A stretch of DNA of 26,789 bases from Chara braunii (GCA_003427395.1 BFEA01000808.1:268607-295395), one strand, 5' to 3'. Shown: positions 18,765 through 26,551, numbered from the stretch's first letter. Numbers and translations: made by a program. The notes: generated from the sequence alone by a model not told the origin.

Positions 18765-18928
18765 TCTAAGGGTTCCAAGAATTCCTTGAGACGCTCGTCG
18801 TGGTGCTGTGTATCTATCTTGTCGACATGCGAGGAAAAGAGATCTTTGTAGAAATCATAGGTGATTTTGGTGCAACGAGCCGGAAACACGGCCGGATCAG
18901 AGTCTCTGGCGTTTGCCATTAAAAGCAT
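18765..18928 (-). pseudogene. LINE fragment C (linker region only)
   Basis: The minus strand reads MANARDSDPAVFPARCTKI then TYDFYKDLFSSHVDKIDTQ and LKEFLEPLDKKV. This aligns with the LINE B linker NSLKVACDFFQELFSS and IIDFLTPLTQCEEE, which lies 600 bp away in the same orientation. It is therefore a second, truncated copy of a related LINE, joined end to end with LINE B. No other domain of it remains. Confidence 0.5.
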
Positions 18929-19012
18929 AGCATCTCTAGGGGGGAACTGGAAATAAAAAGCAGTCGAACATCAAACTTCCAACCTACGTTCTACCTTACT
19001 GTATGAGTCTAT

Positions 19013-19473
19013 GGGCGTCATTAGACACTCCTCGGGGACGCGAAATCCCCAAGGAATTGTTCGTTCCACCTATACTCGGGGATGCAATCTGAAAAAAATA
19101 GTGAAAACGCTCGTAAGGAAATTCCTATGGCAATAGGAATTTCCCTAGCCATTTCTTCCTTGTGCACAAGGGACATCGTGAGGTCCCTTGGGCACAAGGA
19201 ATCCGCGTTTCACGGAGACGAGAGGGCACACGGGTAGATAGACGTTACAGTCGAGGATCTGGATCGTGGCGGCACCCTATTGGCTGAAGGCCTGAAGCAA
19301 AACTATTTTTTTGTTTCTTTTCTTTTTTTTCTCTGAAATCATCTTAGCCTTAGGAAATGTCCTTGGGCGACGTCCCCGAGGACAGGTGGAACGAAGGGCC
19401 CAAATTTCCTTTTGAGCCATTAGGAATCTTTCCTATAGCCCGAGGATTTCAATAGGAGTGCCTAACGACGCCC
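19013..19473. mobile_element. Short non-autonomous derivative of the 8.3-kb transposon (copy 1)
   Basis: The left end GGGCGTCATTAGACACTCC and right end GGAGTGCCTAACGACGCCC match the TIRs of the 5440-13730 element with one or two changes. Subterminal CGTTCCACCT motifs lie at 19062-19081 and, inverted, at 19374-19393. Internal sequence such as TCGTGAGGTCCCTT also matches the left side of the large element near 5610. The 461-bp unit has no gene. The flanks are TAT and CAT, so the target duplication is not perfect. It shares long internal segments with 22420-22816 (for example CACCCTATTGGCTGAAGGCC). Confidence 0.8.
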
Positions 19474-19540
19474 CATGTTATCTCACTTTTTTTCTGGTGA
19501 GTGTTTAGACTCCTCATCTCATCTTCTTAATTATAACTCT

Positions 19541-19707
19541 GGGCGAGATCCCACTGGCAAAGAGGATTGTAGTACGTGTCTGAATGTGGACGTGTTTGTG
19601 GACAGGTGCGGAAAATTGTGATTGATCTACTTTTCTGCACCTCTGCGTGGAACATGTCCAGATGCAGACACTTCTTCCAATCCTCTTTGCCAGTGGGATC
19701 TGGCCCC
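19541..19707. mobile_element. Palindromic element A, well preserved copy
   Basis: Almost the whole 167-bp unit is one inverted repeat. The outer arms share AGATCCCACTGGCAAAGAGG followed by ATT (left from 19547, right complement ending near 19701). The inner arms share GTGGACAGGTGCGGAAAA against its near complement at 19630-19660. It would fold into a long hairpin. Its right end touches TTA and then the terminus of the next element at 19711. A degenerate copy lies at 3349-3476. Confidence 0.75.
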
Positions 19708-20129
19708 TTAGGGCGCACTCACACTGGGACTTATAATCTCAAATTCGTATAAAAAATGGTAGAGGGCAGGTCACACAGATTTGCCAAAAGTACCAAATGC
19801 ACTATTGGTGTGCCCATTTGTCAGCGGCCTGGGAGGCCGCGGAGCAAGGGATTTTGCGGTTGCCTCTGGAGGTGACCGCAAATGCACTGACTTTTTTTCG
19901 AATTTTCTTTGGAAATTTGGCAAAAATCATTTCCAAAAGTTCTTCCGAGATTGTCAATTGTACGGGGCCCGGCCAGTTTTGTGGGTTTAGGGGTTCGAGA
20001 ATGCTGCATGGCCCGGTCACAGATGCGTGTGTTGTCGTCCTTTTGCCACTTGTCCTTTGCCTGCAGCTCCAGTTTTGTTTTGACGTGTGCGGGCTCGTTT
20101 CTTTCCATATCGAGCCTGTGCCGCCCTTC

Positions 20130-20374
20130 CGCCCTTCCACAGCTGTTCATCCCGCAGCCTCCGCTGCACCTCCGCTGTTCTTCTGCCCACCTCCGATGCT
20201 CCCCACGACCTCCGCAGCACCCACCTTCGCACTTCCTCCCCTTGCCTCCACAGTGCCTCCGCTCCGCCTCCGCAGTTGTTCCCCGTGCCTCGGCTGTTCT
20301 TCCGCTCACCTCCCCTGTGCCTCCGTTGTTCCACGTGCCCATCTTTCGACCGTGCCCATCTTTCAACCGTGCCC
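20130..20374. repeat. Degenerate CCTCCGC-type repeats and a 17-bp tandem repeat
   Basis: From 20130 to about 20330 the plus strand is built of irregular 12-15-bp units around CCTCCGCTGTTC and CCTCCGCAG. Immediately after, CGTGCCCATCTTTCGAC (20334-20350) is repeated as CGTGCCCATCTTTCAAC (20351-20367). Open frames on both strands here are products of the repeat. Confidence 0.6.
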
Positions 20375-20399
20375 TTGGATGTATTTTCAATTTTGGCAA

Positions 20400-21000
20400 A
20401 GGTAACATCCGGATGCATCATCGTGGATGTGCTGCGGAAACAGGGACACACCATGGCTTCCACAAAATGCACAGAGCATGGCCGTGAAGATGGCACAGTT
20501 TGTAGTTGTCAGTTCGACTCGGATATACATGGATGAAGGTGTGCTATGGAAAGAGGGAAACAACTACAGAGTGCGCCTTCCTCACGTCCTTGCTCTTCAA
20601 CTTCAATGGAGACAGCCAAGAGAGTTGTCTGCCAACCTTATCCCACTCATGTGCACTGTAATGGGCTGTTCCACCCAAGGGGAAGTATCGTCATCTCTGT
20701 GCTCAGCGTCCCCTGGTGACTTTTCCGGTTGGGTACCGCCACTATTCTTCGCATCCCCCCGGTGCTTTTTCCCGTTGTGGTGCGGCCAATATGCTGGAAG
20801 CGGCACAGTCCGCTCCTCATGGATGTTCACAGGGTATGTCCCCAGTTGGGTTGCGGGCAGTCTGTTTTATAGCGTGCGACGAAGACCTATACGGAAGGCC
20901 AAGTGTCCTAACAATCTGGCCGTCGAGGAGTGGGATGTGCAGATCGCAAGTGGGAAAAAAAAAAAAAAAAAGTTGGCAGAATTTACGACTGGTGCTGTGT
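20400..21000 (+). other. Open reading frame inside element B, unsupported
   Basis: A plus-strand frame of 191 codons (20427-21002) includes KMAQFVVVSSTRIYMDEGVL and NNYRVRLPHVLALQLQW. I recognise no domain. It ends in a poly-Lys stretch made by the A18 run. It might be a remnant of an element B gene, but the evidence is only its length and local composition. Confidence 0.2.
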
Positions 21001-21198
21001 GACCATCGAGGCCTCAAATAACCCTTCTCTCCACAATGCCACGACTCACGACCCCGTCCTATTAGCAATTATGAAGGGGTATGACCAGCACCGGGCCCAA
21101 AACCACAAATGGGCCTTTCCCAAATCCTCAAAAAATGCGGATTTGTGATCACAGTGTGAGTATGCCCTTAGGGTGTATGGAGCGAGAGACTTCATCGT

Positions 21199-21621
21199 GT
21201 TGGAAGAAAAGAAATTGACTTCATTCAGCAGCGGGAGGGCATGTCTTTTTTTTGACTTTTTTTTTTCTTTTTTTTTTGTGTCTGGAGGGGACGTCAGGTA
21301 GTGTTGGCGGCTGGAAGGGGGGGNGGGGGGAAGTAACGCATAAGGAATCGAATCGAATGGGGGGGTTCGGGCCAAGGGATTACAGCAGACTCTTCTTTTT
21401 TGGGAAGAATCTTCTTAATTTTAATTTGTGAGGTTTATGCCACACTACCATTTATGTTCGAAGAACACAAATTGACTTCATTCAGCCTGCGCTGAGCTGG
21501 AGGGCATGTCTTTTTGTCTTTTTTTTTTGGCCTAGAGACCATTGCCGAAGGCATGTCAGTAAGGAAGGGGGGAAGAATGGAAAACGAATCGAATGGAATC
21601 GAATGGAATCGAATGGAATGG
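21199..21621. repeat. Two diverged direct copies of a roughly 165-bp sequence
   Basis: Copy 1 (21199-21359) and copy 2 (21453-21621) share AAATTGACTTCATTCAGC, then GGAGGGCATGTCTTTTT, a T-rich run, a GGGGGGAAG segment and a terminal GAATCGAATGG. The spacing is about 252 bp. Both copies follow the right end of element B. One base (21324) is unknown. Confidence 0.75.
21586..21621. repeat. Microsatellite of GAATC/GAATG pentamers
   Basis: The decamer GAATGGAATC occurs in tandem three times with a short overhang. Confidence 0.9.
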
Positions 21622-21668
21622 TGTCTAGTATATACGCACACGAGGACTTTCTCCACAAAGCTCTGGCC

Positions 21669-21757
21669 GTGATTGCAGTCAGATTCATCCTGGTCTCGCC
21701 GTAATTGCAGTCAGATGCATTCTGGAAAGTGTGAGTGTGAGTATGCTCTCAGTAAGG
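21669..21757. repeat. 32-bp direct repeat pair next to a family B-like end
   Basis: ATTGCAGTCAGATTCATCCTGG is matched about 32 bp later by ATTGCAGTCAGATGCATTCTGG. The second copy leads into AGTGTGAGTATGCTCTCAG near 21735, which resembles the right terminus of element B (CAGTGTGAGTATGCCC). Confidence 0.6.
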
Positions 21758-21759
21758 GT

Positions 21760-22419
21760 CTTGTTCCACTTATTTTCGTGGAATGTTGTCGCTCCACGGT
21801 TTCTTTCTTCTTTGGGGTTACTAAGTCGAGCGCACTCACGACTTCAGTTGAGCGACAAGTACTCCCTGAAGTTGTGGCCGAGGTAGGTGAGGGCACTGAG
21901 GGGGACTCTTAGTTTGGGAATCTGTCATTGAGGGACATGGAGAACATTACATTTTTTGTTGTGGGTCTTTTGTTTGGCATCGATTTGCACGACGTGGCAT
22001 TTTTTTTGCTGGCGAGGCATTTGGAGAATGATCGGCGGGCAGGGAATGATCGACGCCAAAAAAGATTGATGGAAAAAGGAAGAGAAGCGGGCCCTTACCC
22101 TGCAGCGAAAAAGAAGGCAGTTTTTTTTCGTTTTTTTATTTATTTTTGTTTGTGTCCGTTTGGTTGGGGTGGTTTCTGGAGTCCATTTGGTGTGTGACAC
22201 GGCAGGCACCAGCGGGGCTGTAGGAAAGTTGGCCCTTTTGGAGCGGACAATTTTCGGTCCCTCACGACCACCCGCCCAACAAAACGCGCAGCTACCCACA
22301 TCAAACCTCTGCCCAGGCCAGTAGAGTGGGGTCCCCGTTTTCTTTCATGGGTCGCCCGGACCGGGCCCAGCTTTTTCGTTACTTTTACGGATTCTTGTTT
22401 CGTAAGTAGTGTGGGATGA
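21760..22419. other. No recognisable gene
   Basis: There are short open frames on both strands only. T-rich runs occur at 21990-22000 and 22122-22150. Nothing further is supported. Confidence 0.5.
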
Positions 22420-22816
22420 GGGGCTCGTTCGACACTCCTTGGGCGCATAAAGTTCCCGAGGAATTGTTCGTTCCACCTATCCTTGGGGATGCAGTCGGCA
22501 AAAAAAAAGTGAAAACACTCCGAACGAAATTCCCTTGGGCAAAAGGAATCCGCGTTTCACGGAGAGGAGCGGGCACATGGGTAGAGAGACGTTACAACCG
22601 AGAATCTGGATCGCGGCGGCACCCTATTGGCTGAAGGCCTCAAACACATTTGATTTTTTTTTTCTTTTCTTTTTTCTTGTGTGACATCGTTCAAAGGAAA
22701 TGTCCTTGGGCAACGTTCCCGAGGACAGGTGGAATGATGGCGGGAATTTCCTTGAAAACCCCCAAGGAAACTTCCTTCGGCCCCGAGGACGCCCCAAGGA
22801 GTGTCGAACGAGCCCC
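22420..22816. mobile_element. Short non-autonomous derivative of the 8.3-kb transposon family (copy 2)
   Basis: The left end GGGGCTCGTTCGACACTCCT and its exact complement AGGAGTGTCGAACGAGCCCC bound a 397-bp unit. TGA stands directly outside both ends (22417-22419 and 22817-22819), a 3-bp target duplication. Subterminal CGTTCCACCT lies at 22469-22488, and its inverse with one change at 22718-22736. The interior shares ATCCGCGTTTCACGGAGA and CACCCTATTGGCTGAAGGCC with copy 1 at 19013-19473. The perfect ends suggest that it moved more recently than copy 1. Confidence 0.85.
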
Positions 22817-22824
22817 TGAGACTC

Positions 22825-22966
22825 TTAAACCACCAGTACATCCCAAAAAGCGGATTGAGCCTCTCCTTAAAATTGTACCGTCGATAAAATCAATTGGCGG
22901 TTCACGGCCTCCTATTTTTCAGGAGAGGCCCAATGATCTCCTCGTTCAGATGTTCTGGTGGTTTAA
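22825..22966. mobile_element. Element C copy 2, TTAA-flanked inverted repeat
   Basis: TTAAACCACCAG at 22825-22836 and CTGGTGGTTTAA at 22955-22966 form a perfect 12-bp inverted repeat around 118 bp of non-coding sequence. It has the same termini as 5021-5178 and starts eight bases after the transposon derivative at 22420-22816. Confidence 0.6.
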
Positions 22967-22993
22967 ATGGAATAGAAAATTTAAGTAGAAGAG

Positions 22994-23472
22994 AATGCTC
23001 GAAGTTCCTTTGGAATTACTGTTAGGGATATGTGCTTTTAGTGGTCTGTTGGATTTGACCGAATTCTTCAAATTTTGGTGGGGGTTTCGATTGGGGTGGG
23101 TCGTGTTAATTAGTAGATTCTCCCTTTACGTCGATTTGGGTAATTAATTTATAGATTTAGAGGCCTTTATCGATTGGGATATTGACTACTATTGGTTTGT
23201 TAGTCCGGAGATAGAATTGTCTTTGGCGGAGTTAGGCCTTTGGTTTGCTGAGGAGATGCTGTTTTAGGCACTGGAGAGGAAAAAAGAAAAGGATACGTAT
23301 TCTTTTCCTTTCTTGTTAGTTCAGATGTTGGGTTGGCGTCAGGCAGAGTATGGGGTATGGCGCTTCAGTGTGCAGAGATGGGCCTCCCACCTCCGGGTGG
23401 AGTAGGAGAACCCGGCGGTCCCTGTCACAATATATTTTGTAATTTGCCTTGGGCACTGGGCCCTTTCAAAGG
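22994..23472 (+). pseudogene. Coding-like stretch with three stops, unknown
   Basis: From an ATG at 22994 the plus strand reads MLEVPLELLLGICAFSGLLD, then TEFFKFWWGFRLGWVV, IDWDIDYYWFVSPEIELSL and LGWRQAEYGVWRFSVQRWAS. It is interrupted only by one TAA and two TAG. The richness in Trp and Phe is unusual and can also arise as the antisense of a Pro- and Asn-rich protein, so the true strand is uncertain. It ends near CCTTGGGCACTGGGC and A-rich runs, as at 4899-4925. I do not recognise it. Confidence 0.25.
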
Positions 23473-23512
23473 ATTTTAAAAAAAAATCAAAGGATTATTA
23501 AAAAAAAAAAAA
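23446..23512. repeat. CCTTGGGCACTGGGC plus A-rich tail motif
   Basis: CCTTGGGCACTGGGCCCTTT is followed by CAAAGGATT and A9, then CAAAGGATT and A13. The same leading sequence with an A-rich run stands at 4899-4930. This looks like the 3' end of a retroposed sequence with a slipped or duplicated tail. Confidence 0.4.
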
Positions 23513-23609
23513 GGTGCCGTAGTTCTTGCGCTGAGCAAGGCTCTCTGGACATTCGTGAAATCGTGCGTGAAGTGCATTTTCAGACTACAACCGTGACTGC
23601 TGTGTTGCC

Positions 23610-23970
23610 ACCTGTACGCACCCCATATGAGTAGTGCGGATTCATACTCCTGTACTCCTACGCTACTCGTACGCTAGCTAAGGGGGCCTGTACGAGCTTT
23701 TTGTTTTAATCCGGTATTGTTTTCATTTGTTTTCTCGAATTCTAATAAGAATCTGCAGATGATGCACAGCCAAATGTTGCTTGTTTTGTGCTGGTGCATA
23801 ACATTTTTCTTTCGGTTGATTTTTTTGATGACCTTTTTTTTTTCGTACGGGGCGTACAAAACGTACGAGATGACATAGAGGTTCCCGTACAGGTCCCATA
23901 CAGGTCCCATACAGATAGTACCTGTACGCTTCGTACGGAGAGGCCCCATTTGTGTACGTTCGATACGTGA
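23610..23970. repeat. Cluster of GTACG/CGTAC motifs
   Basis: More than ten GTACG, CGTAC or CGTACG motifs occur in about 360 bp. Within it CAGGTCCCATA is repeated in tandem (about 23890-23916), and CGTACAGGT near 23886 is matched by its inverse ACCTGTACG near 23920. No gene is visible. Confidence 0.55.
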
Positions 23971-24039
23971 CTGTACCCTAGTTTTCCCTTTTTCTTTTTT
24001 TATGGGGGGGGGGGAATTACGCGGGAATCACGAAAATGA

Positions 24040-24181
24040 GTTATAATTGCACTATGGGCCAAGATACAGTTTCAAAATGCAGTTTGGGCAATGTATACAA
24101 CCTGGCTTTCTGGCGAGGTACGGTGCCCAAAGTGCAATAATTGCAAACTGTATCTTGCCTCATATATAGTGCAATTATAAC
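24040..24181. mobile_element. 142-bp hairpin element
   Basis: GTTATAATTGCACTAT (24040-24055) and ATAGTGCAATTATAAC (24166-24181) are perfect 16-bp inverted repeats. Inside them AAGATACAGTTT pairs with AAACTGTATCTT, and TTTGGGCA pairs with TGCCCAAA. Most of the unit can fold on itself. There is no coding capacity. No target duplication is obvious. Confidence 0.7.
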
Positions 24182-24460
24182 TTCTTTTTGTGACTCCACT
24201 GAATTTACCCCTTTTTCTTTTTTTCCCTGACTCTACTGAAGTTAACCCTTTTTCAGTTTTTCCCTAACTCCATACAGGGGATCACTTCAGGAGATGATGT
24301 GAGCATCCTTCCAAAGTGAACCCCTTTATAGTGGAGGCTCCATCTCTTGGTGGGGAGCTTCACCTGCTGGAAACCGCATGCCATACCATCCGAGAACAAA
24401 ACGAGTGCATTTTCCCACTAAAGGTGACAAAATACATTTGTTACTATCTTTGTAGCACAT

Positions 24461-24540
24461 CGAACATGTTCGGCGCCCCACCGAGCAGCCGAACATGTTT
24501 GGACGTTCGGCCGAGCGGGAACCGAACATGTTCGGCCGAG
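24461..24540. repeat. Three copies of the palindrome CGAACATGTTCG within the hAT-like element
   Basis: The palindrome lies at 24461-24472, 24490-24501 (one change) and 24523-24534, followed in places by GCCGAGCG. Related TTCGGGCTCGG occurs near the other end at 24771-24781. Clustered subterminal repeats of this kind are typical of transposase binding sites in hAT elements; here that is inference. Confidence 0.6.
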
Positions 24541-24574
24541 CGCAAATTAGGGGGCTGCCGAGCGAGTCCTAATG

Positions 24575-24668
24575 CGTGTGTGGTGTGTGGAGGGTCTGTG
24601 GGGTGGCTGTGGGGTGTCTGTGGGGTGTCTCGGTGTGTGTGTGTGTGGTGTGTGTATGTGTGTATGTT
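24575..24668. repeat. GT-rich simple repeat
   Basis: Irregular GTGTG, TGTGGGGTG and GTATGTGT units. It gives rise to spurious open frames on both strands. Confidence 0.9.
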
Positions 24669-24943
24669 CAAGAGTGATGAGCGATGCCCCCCAGGGCCCC
24701 CCAACCCCTTTATATATAAAAAATAAATAAATAAAATAAAAATGTTTGGCCTCGGTCTATTTTGGGCCACGTTCGGGCTCGGTACCAAGCGTTCGGGTTT
24801 GTTCACCGAGCCCGAGCACGATGCTACGCAGGTTACTATTTATAGCAAACGGATGAACCTGTTCATTTTCTGTGGGGAGATGCACTCGTTTCATTTTTCA
24901 TCTTGTGTGCCCACTGAGCGCATTTCTATGGGCCTCCGCACAA

Positions 24944-25083
24944 GGCACACCAAATGAAAATAAAACGAGTGCATCTGCCCACTAGAGGTGACAAAATACA
25001 TTTGTTACTATTTATTACAAACGGATGAACCTGTTCATTTTCTGTGGGAAGATGCACTCGTTTCGTTTTTTGCTTCATGTGCC
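24944..25083. mobile_element. Element D copy 2, intact 140-bp hairpin element
   Basis: AAACGAGTGCATCTGCCCAC (24963-24982) and GTGGGAAGATGCACTCGTTT (25044-25063) match at 19 of 20 positions when inverted. The outer parts GGCACACC and CATGTGCC extend the termini. It is the uninterrupted counterpart of copy 1 and lies 32 bp from it in the same orientation. Confidence 0.75.
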
Positions 25084-25413
25084 AGCATGGCACACACCCT
25101 ATGTTTGCAAATTGAGGCACAGTAGAGGGAGAGCTCAATTATCCATTTGATAAATAAATAGAAGGTTGTCCTTTCCGGGCCTTCAATGCACTTTGTGACA
25201 TGGGACTCTGCGCCCGGTCCCGTGTGATATGGGACGATGCGCCCGCCGCCCAGTTCCCAGCAGGTTCCCAGCAAGTGAAGCTCTCTTCTTCTTCTTCTTT
25301 TCGGGGGGCAAGTACGTTGAAGTCAAGGTGCTGTTCGGAATTCACTCCGTAGGCAGGTGTGTCGCGGCTGAGTTTGAACAGGTAAAAAAAACACGGGCCT
25401 CAGCAAAAAAAAA
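25084..25413. other. No recognisable gene
   Basis: A CTTCTT simple repeat (about 25283-25300) and two GTTCCCAGCAG-like neighbours near 25253-25272 are the only structure visible. Confidence 0.5.
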
Positions 25414-25675
25414 CACGGGGCCATAACCCCCTCCCGGAGGCCGCAGTCTCACACGTTCTCCAGATTCTGTTCTTCTGTATCCATCTGCTTTCATGCCCAT
25501 AACATTGTTGCTCTTGCTTGTTTTTTTTTTTTCATCGTTGCTTTTTTTCCCCATTGCCGTGATGACCGCGGGGCAATAACGCCCTCAAGGAGGGTGCACT
25601 CTCACCACTTCTCCAGATTCTGTGTCTACCTACTTTCACGACCATAGCTCTTCGGTCTTTTTTTTTTTTTCCCAT

Positions 25676-26150
25676 GTGAGGCCTAGACATCTCGGCAGTG
25701 GCCTGGACATCTCAACCGTGGCCTAGAGATCTTCTGTCCAGCCACAGGCATGGCCTAGACATCTCGGCCTTGGCTAAACCACGCACGAGGCCTAGACATC
25801 TTGGCCGTGGCCCAGCCACAGGTGTGGCCTAGGCATCTTGGCCGTGACCCAGCCACGGGCATGGCCTAGACATGTCGACCATGCCACGGGTGTGGCCTAG
25901 ACATCTTGGCTGCGGCCCAGCCACGGGCATGGGCTAGACATCTCGGGCATGGCCTAGACATCTCGGGCGTGGCCTAGACATCTCCGAGGCGGCCCAGCCA
26001 TGGGCGTGGCCTAGACATCTCGGCCGTGGCCCCGCCACGGGCGTTGACTAGACATCTCGGCCATGGCCCAGCCACGGGCGTGGACTAGACATCTCCACCG
26101 CAGCCCAGCCACGGGTATTGGCCTGGACATCTCCGCCGTGGCCTGGCCAC
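25676..26150. repeat. Satellite-like array, 37-bp and 20-bp units with GGCCTAGACATCT
   Basis: About sixteen copies of a core GGCCTAGACATCTCGGCCGT alternate with CCCAGCCACGGGCGT. The full unit is about 37 bp; some units are shortened to about 20 bp (near 25930-25985). The units are diverged, mostly by single changes. Confidence 0.85.
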
Positions 26151-26156
26151 AAAATG

Positions 26157-26190
<34 letters not shown>
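26157..26190 (+). repeat. Poly(A) run of 34
   Basis: A continuous A run between the satellite array and the right arms, followed by a short C run and more A-rich sequence. Confidence 0.95.
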
Positions 26191-26191
<1 letters not shown>

Positions 26192-26551
26192 CCACGCCCC
26201 CCCCCCAAAAAGAAAAAAAAAGAAAAAGAAAAAAAAAGCAACAACGCTATGGTCGTTAAAGCTATGGCCGTGAAAGCACCTGGATGCAGAATCTGGAGAA
26301 CGTATGAGACTGCGCCCTCCGGGAGGGCGTTATAGAGTGAGGAAAAAAAAAAAAAAAAACGAAAAAAAAAGCAACAACGCTATGGTCGTGAAAGCAGACG
26401 AAAACTGAAGAACACAACGTGTGAGACTGCAGCCTCCGGGAGGGCATTATAGCCCCATGTTTTTTTTGCTTTTCCCCATGTTCTTTTTGCCTTTCCAAAC
26501 TTAGCCGCGACATACCTGCCAATGGACTGATGTTTTTGCTCATTCCGAACT

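Larger units (their letters stand above)
19711..21167. mobile_element. Element B, 1.46-kb TIR element with TTA duplication
   Basis: The left terminus GGGCGCACTCACACTG is at 19711-19726 and the right terminus CAGTGTGAGTATGCCC at 21152-21167, matching at 14 of 16 positions when inverted. TTA stands directly outside both ends (19708-19710 and 21168-21170), the preferred 3-bp duplication of PIF/Harbinger elements. No transposase is visible inside. The interior holds open frames without known motifs, a pyrimidine-rich repeat block and an A18 run near 20954. It is probably non-autonomous. Related termini occur at 3479 and 26555. Confidence 0.65.
24448..24831. mobile_element. 384-bp hAT-like non-autonomous element
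   Basis: The insertion is flanked on both sides by GTTACTAT (24440-24447 and 24832-24839), an 8-bp duplication as made by hAT transposases. The ends CTTTGTAGCA and, inverted, CTGCGTAGCA match at 8 of 10 positions. The uninterrupted copy of the host element at 24944-25083 has GTTACTAT only once at this point. Inside are three CGAACATGTT palindromes, a GT-rich simple repeat and an AAAT-rich run. No transposase is encoded. Confidence 0.75.
24380..24911. mobile_element. Element D copy 1, interrupted by a hAT-like insertion
   Basis: The arms AACGAGTGCATTTTCCCAC (from 24400) and GTGGGGAGATGCACTCGTT (to 24890) are near-perfect inverted repeats inside longer termini related to GGCACA. The unit is split at 24440-24839 by an inserted sequence and its 8-bp duplication. 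Removing 392 bases leaves exactly 140 bp, the length of intact copy 2 at 24944-25083. Confidence 0.75.
25414..26460. mobile_element. Fold-back structure: inverted arms around a satellite-like array
   Basis: The left side has two diverged copies of an arm (about 25414-25545 and 25560-25670) with CTCCCGGAGG or CTCAAGGAGG, then TTCTCCAGATTCTG, then CATAGC or CATAAC and a T-rich run. The right side has two copies in the opposite orientation (about 26229-26339 and 26368-26460) with AGAATCTGGAGAACG, CTCCGGGAGGGCGTTATA and GCAACAACGCTATGG. The centre is a tandem array (25676-26150). The layout of multiple inverted arms around simple repeats resembles fold-back transposons. No target duplication or gene was found. 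Confidence 0.6.

Noticed and set aside
19821-20496. Minus-strand Gly/Arg/Cys-rich open frames
   Set aside because: They come from translating degenerate CCTCCGC repeats.
25676-26150. CRISPR array
   Set aside because: The repeats are contiguous and diverged, without unique spacers, and the sequence is eukaryotic.
26011-26335. Open frames with long Lys or Phe runs
   Set aside because: They are produced by the poly(A) run and the satellite array.
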